DNA from: Musa acuminata AAA Group
Taxonomy: Eukaryota > Streptophyta > Magnoliopsida > Zingiberales > Musaceae
DNA: 64,000 nt
Assembly (NCBI RefSeq): GCF_036884655.1
Contig: NC_088345.1
Location: 18,385,001-18,449,000, forward strand
Direction of reading: 5' to 3'
The translations under genes were made by a program, and so were the position numbers. This document shows, one piece after another, positions 12,512-25,823 of the stretch. The first letter of the stretch is position 1, and each line of letters opens with the position of its first letter. Below the pieces are notes generated by a model that searched no databases, was not told the origin of the DNA, and was given only the letters and a program-made list of their open reading frames with translations.

Positions 12512-13728
12512 TCAAGTCTTGTTTACCAAGTTGTTGTATGCATTAAACAGGGCGCTAAACACATCTCCCTTCTTCTCTTCGGCAGCTGGACCATCTTTAG
12601 GAATAGATTCCACTGGCTCCACCTTGGCAATCTGGTCTGAGGCCTTGTTTACTTGTGAATCCGATGGTTCCACATCTCCAACGCTTTCTTCAGAATTTGT
12701 TGGCGGAGAAGGTACCGAGGTCTTCAGCGGTGTGACATTTGCGATGGCTTCCTCAGGTTCCGATTCAAAGATTTCGACGAGTTGTTCTTCTGTTCCATCT
12801 TCTTCTACTGCTTCATCCATTTCATTGTGCTCGATCACTTCTTCCTTCACTTGCACTGTTTCGGGTGCAGCAGTCTCCGACACAACATGCTTATCGGTCT
12901 CGGTGGGTTCAGTAATCTCTTCAGTCTGCAGGTCCCAAGCGAGCCAATCTTAATTAGCATGAATACCAAAGTCAAACTAGTTTTTTGTGGACTCCATTAG
13001 TCACTCGGCATATCTAACTTTGTCGCTCACTATGACTAGAAAAAAAAGCATTTGCAAGCTTCAAATTGTAATTGGTCATCAAATCTCTGCCAAGAAGGTT
13101 GACGTTTAGGCAGAAAAAGTAGTTCCATTAGGAGTGTGATGTTTTAGGAGTGTGATGTTTTATGACGATCGCTGCCCTAATCCATGATTGTGAAAGATGA
13201 TGTGAATCGAAACAACCTTCCAAAGTTTTCTCAGAGCAAGAATCTTGAGAGGTATAATAAACCTATATAAAAGTGTTTATAATCTAATGGATTTAACCAA
13301 GCCTTATTGTTTATGAATTAGTTTATATACAACCCTACAATCTTTTTGTATAATGTAGGAGGGGTCAATCTCAAAAGGTGAAGGGCTAATAATATGAATG
13401 AAAATGAACCAATATGATAATGATGATGATGCAATATCTGAACTCAAGATATAAAATATAACTAAATGTCATAAAAGCTTGCAGCTATTTTGTGTGCATC
13501 ATATGAGAAGAAGACTGCGACACGCACCTCGAACAAGTCACCCAGCGACTTCTGCCCATTCTTATCCTCCGTCCCTTGTTTGGTGTCCTGCCCCGCCGCT
13601 GCCACCATCTCCTCCTGCTCCTCCTCCTTCCGGGCATCTTCCACCTCGGAACCGCGCGGCGAGGGCGGCTGCTCCAGCGGCAGGGGTGCGTCCCCCTGCG
13701 CCATCGGCTTCGTGGCGCACGCTCCCAT
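12512..13728 (-). CDS. Acidic protein with N-myristoylation-type start, two exons
   Basis: Exon 1 is 13728-13528 and exon 2 is 12925-12512, joined in phase 0 across a 595-bp GT-AG intron (donor GAG/gtgcgt, acceptor ctgcag/ACT). The product is 204 residues. It begins MGACATKP: Gly2 with Thr6 fits the N-myristoylation consensus, and Cys4 could be palmitoylated, suggesting membrane tethering. Most of the chain is Glu/Pro/Val/Ser-rich, strongly acidic and likely disordered. The last 15 or so residues (DVFSALFNAYNNLVNKT) could form a short amphipathic helix. I do not recognise a named family; it resembles small plant-specific proteins of unknown function. It is transcribed convergently with ASR. 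Exon 1 is GC-rich and the surrounding sequence is not, as is common for first exons of monocot genes. The two open exons, clean splice sites and coding-like composition support a real gene. Confidence 0.8.
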
Positions 13729-15780
13729 GGTTCTCTCTTGCTAGCTCGCTCGTGCGCCCGTTGCCTGCCGCCCTGCTTCCGGAAGGGGGGGGGAGGAAAA
13801 TGGAAGGAAGCCGAGGCAATATAACGACGGGGCGCGAACTGGCGCTGCCATGCCGACGTTCCTTCTGCGCCGCAGGTTAAATATAGACTGCATGTTAGCT
13901 ATTCCGACGTTTGTTCCGCAGCGCAGAATATATATATATATATATATATATACATGGATAGACGTATTTAGTAGCGGTTATAAATATAGATGAGAATGTT
14001 GAATTTAGTGATTTTAAAATTTATTGAATCCTTAGCAAATAGATATAATAAATCCATCATTATAAAAATAGTAATTTTAACTATAAATTTATCGGATAAG
14101 ACCATAAATCTTTAATTTATGATGAGTGAATCTAATACATCCTACCCGTCTTTTTTTTCCAAAGCATCTTTGTGGACTACAATGATGGATTTTTGTTTAT
14201 TCTCTACTTTTTAAAAATTATTATTATTATTATTATTATTATTATAAATATATAGTTTTCAATATTATAATACAAAAGCATTCATTAATATCTAAAATTT
14301 AAACCAAAATATAATACCATATTTTTCATTTAATTTTTTAATTTTCTCAAAAATAGACGCATAAATTATTATGGAAATACAAACTTTGACATTTCTAATT
14401 AAACTAAAAACCATGCTTTTTAGTACCCAATTATCGTTTTATAATCGAATCATCTATCTGTTTTATGAAGTAAATTTTATTCCGATATGAGTGGTATAAT
14501 AAAAAGATATGGTGTACATAAATTTTCAGGTTGAAATACTGTCCAGTTGTTGTGAGTTCATTGATATTTGGTTCGGATAAGACTTGGTTTAGGGTTATCC
14601 TGATTACTTATGACGAAAGAATTCCTTTTCGAAAATCATTTATTCAAATCAGTTTTTGACATATTCTCATAGACTTTTTTAAAGGAAAACTCATCTTCGA
14701 TCAGATTTCATATATTTTTACCCTTTATTGAAATTATGATCCCCCCTTTTATTTATTTATTTATTTATTTATTTTAGATAAATAGATACCTTTAAATTAT
14801 TATGTTACAATTAATTCACATCATTTAAGGCTGCAGAAATAGGTGGAAAATAGTTTTGGGGGATATTAAAGCTCCATTATGTATTTTGTTGACTCAAAAA
14901 ATTTGACTGACTTTTCATAGGATTACATTGATTTTAATTATTCATTTAAAATAAATGTATTAGATAACCTTTGTGAATGATTTATTAACTCAGATTGACC
15001 ACTTTTTCGTCTTTGTACCTTTTGAACATTTATTGACTCTGAAGTTGAATTAATGTAAATTTTGGTTGTGGAGACAATTAATTAATGCTCCATTTCCTTT
15101 TTTTTTTTACTCAAATTTTCTTCACTTTGCTTAGATAACATTTTCTAATAACTTTCATGAAGAAGATTGTGGAAATTAAGGTACTGATTTTCCACATGTT
15201 TATACTGATTTTGGACCGTTTATTAATGATTAGTATAATCCAATTCAAAATAAATATTAATAAGGTTTTTTAAAGGCTATAGATCACCATGAAAACCTTG
15301 GGAATGAGTTATGGAGTCATGATTGAGATATATATATATATATATATATTCCTTTTTTCTACTTTAAATGAGAATTTACAATTATTTCAATTCATTTAAC
15401 ATTGATATCGTTTAAAATTTTAATTTCTAAAATAATTGACATGACCAATTAAAATATTAATCTGTTAACAGTGTATCAAACTCGTTGAGGGTTCAAAATT
15501 TCATTCAACATATTTTAATCTATTAGGTGATTTAATTGGTAAATAATTTGATGGCTCAACTTAAGGTCGAGTTCAAATCACGTTTTAACCACTTGCCTTT
15601 TGCTTAAAAAAAATAATCATATCATCAAAAGCCCATTATATTTCTAGAATAGAAAAAAAAAGATAATAAAAAAGAATTAAGCGTATCTGTTGTGTTACAT
15701 TTTTATTAAATTATATTCGCTTACATATAGACCTATCCCTTTATACAACAATACATTAATCAATAGAGACTTATAGTTTC

Positions 15781-15859
15781 ATATGTTAATAAATTTGTAT
15801 CATCATAATTTGATAAGCAAGAGAAGAGAAAAAAACATATACATGTTAGATTGGAACCG

Positions 15860-15921
<62 letters not shown>

Positions 15922-16674
15922 TTTCTGGCACTACTTCACATATCATTAGCCACCGCACAAGTGATTCTATGTCAATTTTATCAAGAGCTAATCGTTTACA
16001 AAGTATAAAGCACACCTATTTAGATATTTTATGGAAATGTATGGTATTCTTATTTTTTGGGTATTTTTTTGAAATTTTATTATCTATTCATGAGTGATGA
16101 AAATATATTTAATCCATAGGGTCTACTTGTTTTCCTCGGTGATCAGTTTTTCTCTTCTTTGACGATTGGATAAAAGATATATTTGATTTGAAGTCAAAAT
16201 CATCCGAGTATCTTTCTTCGTCTATTGGATAAAAGATAGATATATTTGATTTGAAATCAAAATCATCAAGTATCTTTATGATAGATATTTATCATACATA
16301 CATACAATACATTATAGGTACCCATTGGAAACATTGATGATATTATCATACACTTTGATGAAGATGTACTTATCTTAGACTCCTGTCAAATATACATACT
16401 ACATATATTTTTGTCTCTTATTTTGTCAAAGTAAAGTAATCATGGGTTATCGTTATTATTATTAATCATATTTTTGTAGTTCCATATGTTGATATAAATC
16501 ATCATAATTTGATAAGGAAGATAAGGGAAAAACGTATATAAACTAGATTGTAACTAGACATATTAAAGGTGATTCAGTGTCAATTTCATTAGCAGCTTAT
16601 GATTTGGATATTCTAAAGTGAACTCCATTTGAATATTTCATAACATCCATAATATTCCTATTTCCCATGGATTC

Positions 16675-16680
<6 letters not shown>
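15781..16680. repeat. Diverged direct repeats of about 200-300 bp plus a 60-bp tandem pair
   Basis: 15781-16080 and 16488-16670 share, in order, 'catcataatttgataag', 'agattg-aac', 'gtgattc-gtgtcaatttt', 'agcta' and 'atatttc-taacatc' type segments, offset by about 705 bp. Between them, 16156-16214 and 16215-16277 form a tandem pair built on 'ttggataaaagata' and 'tttgatttgaa-tcaaaatcatc'. The source is unknown, perhaps an old non-coding element. Confidence 0.6.
15860..15919. repeat. (ATT)20 microsatellite
   Basis: Sixty bases of perfect ATT trinucleotide. It sits inside the first copy of a longer diverged direct repeat (15781-16080) and is absent from the second copy. Confidence 0.95.
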
Positions 16681-16710
<30 letters not shown>

Positions 16711-19344
16711 TCAAAAGTCTTAAAACAAAATGAAGTGAGCTAGTCATCTTCGGTTATTTCAGAGATTATTTTTCATAAGTATGTTAGACACTGTTGAATT
16801 ATTTTTCATAATAAATTTTAATATAAATAATATGTTACTACAAATATCTTCTTTAAGCAAAGAATTCATATTTTTGATTCATTTTCTTGTGAGCATGTTA
16901 AGCGTCAAATAGGGGAAAATGTAGTTGTATATTTCTGAATGAAACTTTCTCTATGATTTTTCATTAATTATTATATATTTATTTAATTTTTACATGGTAA
17001 TACTTTTAGTAGTAGTTCAAAATAGTTTTACAGTATCTCTATATTATACATCAATTATAATTTTTTTTTAAAAATAAAATATATAATAATGTTTCTACGA
17101 AAGACTCTTCATAGTTATTAGATTATGATCACTAATACCAATTAGGTTTAGACAATCCAAAATTCATATCCTCAACTTATGTAAGAAGCAATATAATAAA
17201 TTCATACTTTCAATCTATAAATATAATTAAAAATAATTTATTAGCATCATCAATTGAAAATCTCAAAATCACAATGAACTTGGTCATTTGCAATCTCTTA
17301 TGAAAGATGATAATTTTTTAATATATGATAACTAAATTATTTTTAAAAAATATGCAATAGTCATATTTAGGATATAATATTTATTTGTCAAAACTTGATC
17401 TTTAATTTAATTATTTTTATGATATTTATTTAATCTCAATAAATTATATTTATTCTACTTCATAATTCTAAAACTTTTTAATTCCACCATTAGCCACTAT
17501 CATTCAGGTTACACATTAAACTTTTATTTTATAACTTTTACTTGCAATATGGATGGTTTTAAAGTTTACTCGAATCATATATTTTTTTAATATCTTTTGA
17601 AATTCCTTCACATCTCAAAATACACGTAGAAAATTCAAATTATGTTAGATATTATTAAATATTTAAAATAGACTACTTATTAAAATGTCATTAAAATACT
17701 ATATATGATTTATTCCTTCCCAATGAAAAGATTATTGGATGCAAATTCTAACATCTTTACTATAAGGAACGGTGACATTTAACATCGAGCCATCATCTTC
17801 AATGAGGTTATAGATATGTCACCTTTAACCTCTCATCTTATCCTTTCTTTAGCTCATTTTTTTTTTTTTTATCATATTCATCGTAATAAAATGAGTTATT
17901 TAAGCCTATGCTATGATTTTAAGATTATAAACTCTCTAACACTTACTTTCACCTATCTTTAATATCTCAACTAGAGTCTCATTATCAATATAATAAAAAA
18001 TTAAATAAACTTCATTCAGAATTGGACCATTGAGATCATTTAAATACAATACTAATACTAAGGATATAAATTTGTTTTTTCTCAACTTATGAAACTATCA
18101 TTCAAAAAGAAAAAAGAAACAATCGATCTTAACATTCTCGTACGTATGAGGTCATTGTTGTGATTCTCGTAGGTGGCCTACTGAGTGATTCACATGGCCC
18201 AAGAAGTGTGTGACTCGTGTACAGAGAAAACCTTATTTATAGGTTATGTGATTATTTGATATTAATTTTTAAGTAAAAAAATTATATTAAACATAAAATT
18301 TATACAAAATAGGTTTATCTATATAAGCCATAGACTAAAGTCTATCTAGGAGAGTGCACCTTACCTCAGAAAGATAGAATAGTTTCACTCCATTGGACTC
18401 ATCTTAAAGAGTAATCAAACGAAAATATAGTCATGAATATATATGTTGTAGATTATGACTGTAGTTAATAAATAATAAAATGTAATACCCAAACCTACTT
18501 AGACTATTTGTGAATACATAACATTATTGAAGTATGTAACAACGAAATATATTATGTTCATCATCATCATTCTTGAGATTATTAACTAATGGTAAAATTA
18601 AATATGACAACAAAATTAAATCTGATCATTAACGAAATACATTCCGTTCGTTTTTAGATCTTGCTCTATACATGATCTTGAGTCTCTAAAAATCTCTATC
18701 AACATTGTTTGTATTATGACACTCAAAGATTCTACCATATTTTTCTTTCTAAATCCATCAAATAGCACATTTGAAAATAACCTTTGTTAGTTGTATAAAA
18801 AATATTTTTCTTGAAAAGTTTTACATGAGTTTTTCTAATGCAAGTTTGGCTATGATACCCTATTGAGTTTGACTTGAGATTGATGTGGATAAGTATATTA
18901 ATTCGAAACCTTATGCCTTAAGGGGTTTATTCAGATTAAAAATATAATAAGAGTCATATATCTCAAAATATATTAAAAAAAATTCATAATCGAGTTTCAC
19001 TTGCATCAAATTATAGCATACCATTTTAATTATTTTATAATATCTCTAATAGTCCAAAAAAGTTGAATGCCATAGGATGAATCAATTTCTTTTACTGCAA
19101 ATCAAACTCATCCTGACTTGCTTAGACAAGATGGGCTTCACACGGGAAATGAATGAAACATATTATAAATAGTAAACTTAAAAAGGAGTGTCCATGTCTA
19201 TTAAAGTCTCCTTTTAATAATAGGATCATTATGAAAACCTCAAATTATTTCATACTAGTAAGTATAAAAGAAATAATAACAAGGCGAAATATTAGATTAA
19301 AATAAAATATAATTTCATGAGAAATATCATTATTAGCTTTGTTA

Positions 19345-19678
19345 GGAAAAAATATTATTAACGTCTTTTATCATCCGACGTAGTTCGGATCCATATGTAT
19401 AGAATTGTCCGACGTATCTTCAATATGAAAATATAGAGCTTCCAAAGTGCTACCTATACGAAGATCGAGGTCGGAAGAAGTTTTTCGATCCGATCTCTCC
19501 GAAGCTTAATAAGTAATGTGGGATTCCCAAATGTGGGTTCAAACAATTCAAATGTCAATTTATTAATTTGAGTATCCAATGGATCAAGTTGAAAAAACTC
19601 TTTCGACCTCGGTATTCGTATAAGTGGCACCTCGAGAGCTTTATATTTTTACCTCGGAAGTACCTTGGACAACCTTTC
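19345..19678. repeat. Possible LTR fragment of an unassigned retroelement
   Basis: This stretch has a higher GC content than the AT-rich DNA before it and contains phrases typical of plant LTRs ('cgaggtcggaagaag', 'gatccgatctctccg', 'atgtgggattccc'). It directly abuts the SIRE-like LTR at 19679. No terminal repeat partner was found in the window, so the assignment is tentative. Confidence 0.3.
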
Positions 19679-22600
19679 TATTAGGAATGAGTCAGCATTT
19701 GGGGGGGGGGGGGGGGGTGAGGAATTAGTGTAGTAGATAAAATCACCGGTTCATAAAATCTTTGTATGATAAAAACCGATTTCGATGAAAATCATTTCGT
19801 AAAGATATTAACTTGAAAGAGTATGTAAGCATAGTGAAAGCAATAAGGATGTAAGGCAGTTTGCAATAAAGATAAATGGCAAGAATAAAAATGCAAACCG
19901 AGTTTTATAGTGGCTCGGTCGTCGTGACCTATATCCACTTCGCTAATTCCTCTTCCGTCAAGGCTACTGATATCCACTAATGATCTTCCTTCAATGGGCG
20001 AATATCAACTATCCTTACAACTCGATTCTTCTTTTAACAGGTTCGGGAGAAAACATTTACACCCCATTTTTACAAAGCTTCCTTCACACTCTCCCTTAGA
20101 ATGGTCTCTAAACTTTAGGAGGAGGGACTCTGTACTTTACAAGGTTTTTCAACTCTAGAAATATAGAGTTTTTATTCACTTTTCTTCCTACTCCATGCAG
20201 AAATAGCTGGGGTATTTATAGACCCTAAATGGCTTCAAAACTTAGAGCCAAAATTCAAATCCCCAAAATTTCGGGGTACGGGCTGTCACGACCTTAGCTG
20301 GTTTTGCCTAAGGCGTGCGGCACCCTCGCGCGTCCGTCCGCAAAGGTCAGCCTCCCCGAAGCCCCCCCCATTGTCCCTTAGGACCAACAAAAGAGAGAAT
20401 GGGTTAAAGAGAACGCCTCAATCGGGATCCACAAGCAAACATTTCCGAAAAACACTTCATAGACAATGCAAATTACAAACAGACTTTACAAGCTCTGAAT
20501 AGTTGCACAACAAAGGGTAAAATGGTCCAATACAGACCAAAAAGCTCTCGCACGTGTCCACATGACACAACCTTTATTTACAAGCCTAAAGAGGCCACCA
20601 ACCCAACTAACATGGGACTATTTAGCCTTCGGCCGCCCCTCTACCTACCGTACAAGGCATGAACATGCCAAAAGACAACGGACAGACATAAGCATTACAT
20701 CCAACATCTTGTTTAGAAGTTTGTCCGTTACATTCTCCCCCACTTATCCCTTCGACGTCCTCGTCGAAGCCTTTGTGAACACTGCAACTCTTCGCCTTTG
20801 CTGAGTCTTCAATCTTCTGCTCCAGCTGCAATGCGCCTCCTGGCTCCCAACTGCTCTCCGCTGCTGTTTTTGAGTAGTCGAACCTTTGATCCGCCATGCT
20901 GCTTCAACTCGCCAATGACTCTGACTCTGGTGTGGGGTTGGCTGAGTTGTATTGATCCTCGTTGATTCCTGCGGATCCACCAAATGAAGGAAAAGACCAT
21001 CCTTACTGCGCTAGTCTCTCAAAATTTCCACATGCTGCTTGAACTGGGTGGATGCTTGTTGGAGCTTTAACGAGCATCGCCTCGCAAACTTCTGAAGTTT
21101 TGGGTCCTTCCTCCACAAAATCTGCTCATTGACTCTTCTTTCAGTTAGTTGTCACATCCAAGTAGGTTCGCATCATTTCCGCTTTCGATTGGCATTTTGT
21201 TGGGAAATGAGGTGGACAATCTACTCTCAGTAGCACTGATCACCGTTGGTGAGGATTTGACAACTATTGTCTTCCATTATCTTCGAAGGGTCTTTGAACT
21301 TGTGCAGCGCTCCTCTGCTGGATAGATAAGAGAATTGGGGTACTCAGTTTCGCCCATTCTCTTAAGAGTTGAGAAGGCAAAAGTTACTTGACTTCGCCCG
21401 CCTCCTCGAGGTTGTACTTTATGCATCGAGCTGGTTACTGGCCTTCGCCTGCTCTTTGCTCACACTTCTGAAGCACTTGAAGTGTTTGCACTCCTTGCGT
21501 TGAGTTAACTACTATGATTCACCTTCTCAATGCCATCGAACTTCTGGAATGCGGGAAGTTTTCACCCCAACTTGGAGTAATTCTCTGATAGATGAGGTCG
21601 CCTCTGGGATTGTACCGTCTTCTCCATCAACCCTGCCGCCTACTCCACTGAGTAGCAAAGGTACAACACTGCGTACTGCCTACTTCGTTCCTTGGTCGTG
21701 CACTCTTGCATGACCCGAAGTCCTTCACTTACGGCTATCTTGATGAGAAACTTGTTAACACCGGTCTTACGAAGTTTCTTGGCCTCTGCCCTTCAGCCTT
21801 GTCTCGGTACTTGGAGATTGCCTCTGCATGCTCCACCTCCTCGGCCCCTTTCACGACCAAGTGCTCTCCCTCCATGAGAGCAAGGGATCAATGACTTGCA
21901 CGGAAATCCCGCCTCTGCGGTACCATGGCGCTGCCATGCCCATGGCCCTACTATCCGTCGCCTCGCCTCTATATCCCTTTTCTTCACAATCAGTAGAGAT
22001 GTCTCCGTGGCACTCCTCTGAGTCCACCTCCATTCTAACTGATGCTTGATTTTGGGTAGCTAAGTCCCTCTGGACTCGTCGTCGCTTCCTCGCCCCTTTC
22101 GACCCCTTGCTTCAACACCTCTGTGTTCTCCAAGCAGTCCGTTTGGTCGATGGAAAGACAGACTGCAACTCCCATGCATGGCCTCTGCCATCACGTTGTA
22201 GAGTTTGCACTGATTCTGTTCTCCTTAGCTTCCTTGGTAGCAATGTTCGCTTACTCGACCTTGTCCTCTGACTTGTCGGGCTCCCTTAAGCGAATATGAG
22301 CTCTGGAGAAGTCCAACTCTCCAGTTGCTTCGATCATACCTCTGCATGATCAAGTCCCTCCCATGGAACTCACTGGTACTTGCATTCGAACTTTTCCCTT
22401 GGTGGAACCCAGCCCCCATATGTTGATGACCAAGGTTTTCATCCGATGCAAAATTCGGTGCACGCTCGGAAGACCCGCCTCTACGGTACCATGGCCTTCA
22501 CTCCTTGAATCCATAGCCCTTCTTGCCGTCGTGTTGTTCACCAAAGCGGAGCTCCCAGTAGCTCCCGATCATACCTCCATATGATCTCATCCCTCACGGG

Positions 22601-25600
22601 ACAATGTCGTGTGTGTCGTATTGCCATGAATTGTTCCACCATGATCCGCTGCACCATGTCGCCTCCTGGTGACATCTCCATTGCATTCTGATCTTTGTGG
22701 AATAAACTCGAATTGTGAACCCTCCATGTGTGGCCTCTGCCAATACATCGCAGGGTCTCCTCCACCTTCGATTTTGTTCACTCCTTTGGCAATCGACCTT
22801 CATCCACCCACTCTTGGGTCACACGTAGATGAAGCACCACTCTAGGACAGTCCATCGCCTAGTAGCTCCCGAAGTCCACCGACTTCACTGTAGTTTGTGC
22901 ACCATTGTCTGGATCCTGGGCCTCTGCCCCTACCAGAACAATCTCCGCTGCGCACTGCTTCCTTCATGGCAACTTGAATGGCAACACTGTGGCATATTCT
23001 TCAAGAGTACCCGCCTCTGCGTCCTCTTGCCCCGTGCTAAGACCTTCTAAACCCAACTTCGCCTCCGCAAATTGAGTCGCCTTAGTTCCTCCATCAAATG
23101 CTCCTCCGAGATAAGGTGCATGTGCCCAGAAGCTCCCTTCGTCTTTGGCACCATGCAAGATGAGTCTGCTCCGTCAGAATGAAGGACCCATGGAACAACA
23201 TGATCCTACCCTTGCCTCTGCAAGAGTTCATGTCTTTGACCTCTGTCTAAGGAAAGCACTGTGCTTCTGCTCCATGTTCCAACTTCTCTGCTGGCTCCCT
23301 TCATGCGGCTTGGGTACTTCGCCAAGTTACACCCAAGTTGCTCCGCTCCTCGTTTTTGCATTGAGTCGATGGTGGCCCTCGCGCCCTCCATTCCACGGGT
23401 CAGCCCTCCCTTGAGTCCGATCTCCATATCGACTCTAAGTGTGCCTTCATTTAAGTTGCTTCAGGTCGCTCCCCCACTTGATCTCGCAATGCATCCACCA
23501 ATGCATTCTCTCGAGCGAGATCATGCGACAACTCCTCGCCGCTTGCTCAGTCCATCGAGCTTCGTGAAGTTGTTGTTTGTGAGGTACTCCTCCTCAACAT
23601 GTGAAGTCCGTCTCACACGATTCTCCCTCTGGAGTGCCGAGACTTATCCCTCCTAGATAACTATCCCGTTGGAGCAACATCTCTCTTCGTTTCGGAGACC
23701 ACCATCCCCTTGGACTACTCCGATCTGCTGAACAAACTGTGCATTGTTCTGCCTCTTGCAAACGCACTTGCTAGATTATGCCTCCACGTCAATACAGCCA
23801 CCGCCGCACCCCTCAAGGCCTAGCAACATGCTAAACTCGTTGCACACTTCAGCCTCCTCCGGACGTATCCTTCACATGACGAAGAGAAGGTTTCAATGCT
23901 CCATGGCACCGAGTCTCAGTCGCCTTGGGATGGCCACGAACATTCTATCGTCCGCATACAAGCCCATGGATGAGTACCAAATTCTTCGAGTTAGCAATTC
24001 CCCTCACCTTTGTGAGCTTTGCATAACTCTTTTGGTCGTTGAACAACTCATTCCACCTTGGATGGTCTCATTCTTGCCAAGTGCCTCGCTTGCCTAGAGC
24101 ACCATCAAGTATAGTTGTCAACGTTGAGTCGTAGCTCAAACTCAGCCATCCCAACCTTTGTGCGCTCCAAATTCAACCAAGCTTGCCTGTTCTCGTGGTG
24201 CCTCTTGCGCAAAGGGTTGGCCATTCCTCTGAATGCCAATCTCAGATGCTCGCTCCTCTTAGCGACTCTTTTCCCTACATCTTCATGCCCATTTTCCCTC
24301 AAACGGTCGCGCGTGTGCTGACTGCCCTCAACGCAGCCCCGCTAGGTCCCCCACGTTTGCATGTCAAGTGTTTCTATGAGTGCTTGTCCCGCTCTGATAC
24401 CATAATGTCACGACCTTAGCTGGTTTTGCCTAAGGCGTGCGGCACCCTCGCGCGACCGTCCGCAAAGGTCAACCTCCTCGAAGCCCCCCCCATTGTCCCT
24501 TAGGACCAACAAAAGAGAGAACGGGTTAAAGAGAACGCCTCAATCGGGATCCACAAGCAAACATGTCCGAAAAACACTTCATATACAATGCAAATTACAA
24601 ACATACTTTACAAGCTCTGAATAGTTGCACAACAAAGGGTAAAATGGTCCATTACAAATCGAAAAGCTCTCGCACGTGTCCACATGACACAACCTTTATT
24701 TACAAGCCTAAAGAGGCTACCAACCCAACTAACATGAGACTATTTAGCCTTCGGCCGCCCCTTTACCTGTTGTACAAGGCATGAACATGCCAAAAGACAA
24801 CGGACAGACATAAGCATTACATCCAACATCTTGTTTAGAAGTTTGTCCGTTACAGGGCGGTACCACCGCATGCAGGCTAACACTGGGTAGTACCATCATC
24901 CAGACTGGTGGTACCACCGCCTGACAGTCTTGGAGATTGAGTCTGGGCTCTGGGCGGTACCATCGCTTGACACAGTCTTGGAGACTATGCTACGACGATG
25001 CCACCTGTTGGGTCATTGTTTGGGCCTTTCATTGGGCCCAACACAATCTATGCATGGACCCAACTGGTCCCTAATTGGGTTGGCACAATTCCAACCTAAT
25101 TATGTGCTAATTATGAAATTTAAGACATACAATAAGCTAAATAAGTTCGTAAGTCTAGGTTTCTTCCGGCGAACCTCTGATGATCTCTCGGCAATGTTAC
25201 AGTGGACTCCCGGAAAGTTCCTGGACTTCACAATGATCTTCTTGGCGAGTTTTGACGAGCTTCTCTGGCAAGCTCTTGGACTTTTCGATCAATTCTGATA
25301 GAACTTCCGACGAACGTCCGGACTTTCGACGAACTCTTGAGCTCCAAACGAAATCTCATTTTTAACTTCGAGACTTCATTTTGCTTTATGTCTTGATCAC
25401 TATCGTAGTTAATCCTGCATAAGTAAAACTTACTTCGATCTAAACAATTATTACAAAGCTTGAATCATGTTGTCCAACATGTCATTGGTTAATTAACGCT
25501 TCGTCCGATTCTTCGACGCATCGTCCTCTCTTGTGACCTATTGCCCAATCGGCCAGTTGACCTCCGTAACTCTGATTTTCTTGGCATAATTTCTGCTCTT

Positions 25601-25823
25601 CTTGGCCCATTGCCCGAACCCATGGCCTGAAGCCTTCTACTGATACGTCGACCGATCCTCTAGCTCGATGTCTGATCTTCTGATATATTATATTCCAGCC
25701 CTACATGATTCTTCTTGCTTTTAATTGTCTTACCTTGATCGAAGCTAGTCTTGCGTCACTTAAACGCACATTAAATCATAAACACTATCAATTGATTTCA
25801 TCATCAAAATCTAAGATTCAACA
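19679..25823 (-). mobile_element. SIRE-like copia 3' LTR, split by a nested LTR element
   Basis: Two pieces, 19679-20283 and 24859-25823, form one reverse-oriented LTR: the left end is a TGTTAGGAA-type start mutated to TATTAGGAA, and the right end is GATTCAACA. They flank the 4.57-kb element at 20284-24854, and removing that element restores sequence collinear with the LTR at 40048-41433. The left part contains a run of 17 G at 19701-19717 where sister copies have a shorter G-rich 'gaggaggggg' run. The bases right of the LTR read as a polypurine tract on the - strand, so this is a 3' LTR. Confidence 0.8.
20284..24854 (-). mobile_element. Non-autonomous LTR retrotransposon (LARD-like), copy 1
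   Basis: The LTRs are 449 bp each, 20284-20732 and 24406-24854, with TGTCACG...TTACA ends and only scattered differences between them. On the - strand the 5' LTR (24854-24406) is followed after 3 bases by a primer-binding site TGGTATCAGAGC (24402-24391), complementary to initiator tRNA-Met. A polypurine tract (AAGTGGGGGAGAA, near 20745-20733) precedes the 3' LTR. A 4-bp target duplication, GGGC, flanks it (20280-20283, 24855-24858). The 3.67-kb interior has no readable protease, RT or integrase and only short broken frames. Near the 3' end (about 21130-20700, - strand) is a decayed frame I do not recognise. It must have been mobilised by another element's enzymes. Confidence 0.85.

Larger units (their letters stand above)
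13780..19340. other. Long AT-rich intergenic region with microsatellites
   Basis: No gene or transposase could be read on either strand. The start (13780-13930) is the promoter side of the acidic-protein gene. Simple repeats are (AT)n at 13928-13952, (TTA)n at about 14217-14246, (ATTT)n at about 14752-14774, (AT)n at 15328-15349, (ATT)n at 15860-15919, and (AT)n then (AG)n at 16675-16710. Two diverged direct repeats are listed separately. The frames over the (ATT)n run encode only poly-Leu or poly-Asn and are artefacts. Confidence 0.6.

Noticed and set aside
15783..16097. 104-codon frame with poly-Leu and 70-codon frame with poly-Asn
   Set aside because: Both are produced by the (ATT)n microsatellite.
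16681..16710. AT/AG repeat block considered as a possible promoter (TATA plus GAGA)
   Set aside because: No gene starts downstream; it is a compound microsatellite.
20562..24419. Many frames of 60-130 codons on both strands
   Set aside because: They are chance frames in the non-coding interior of the LARD-like element. Copy 2 breaks them at different places.
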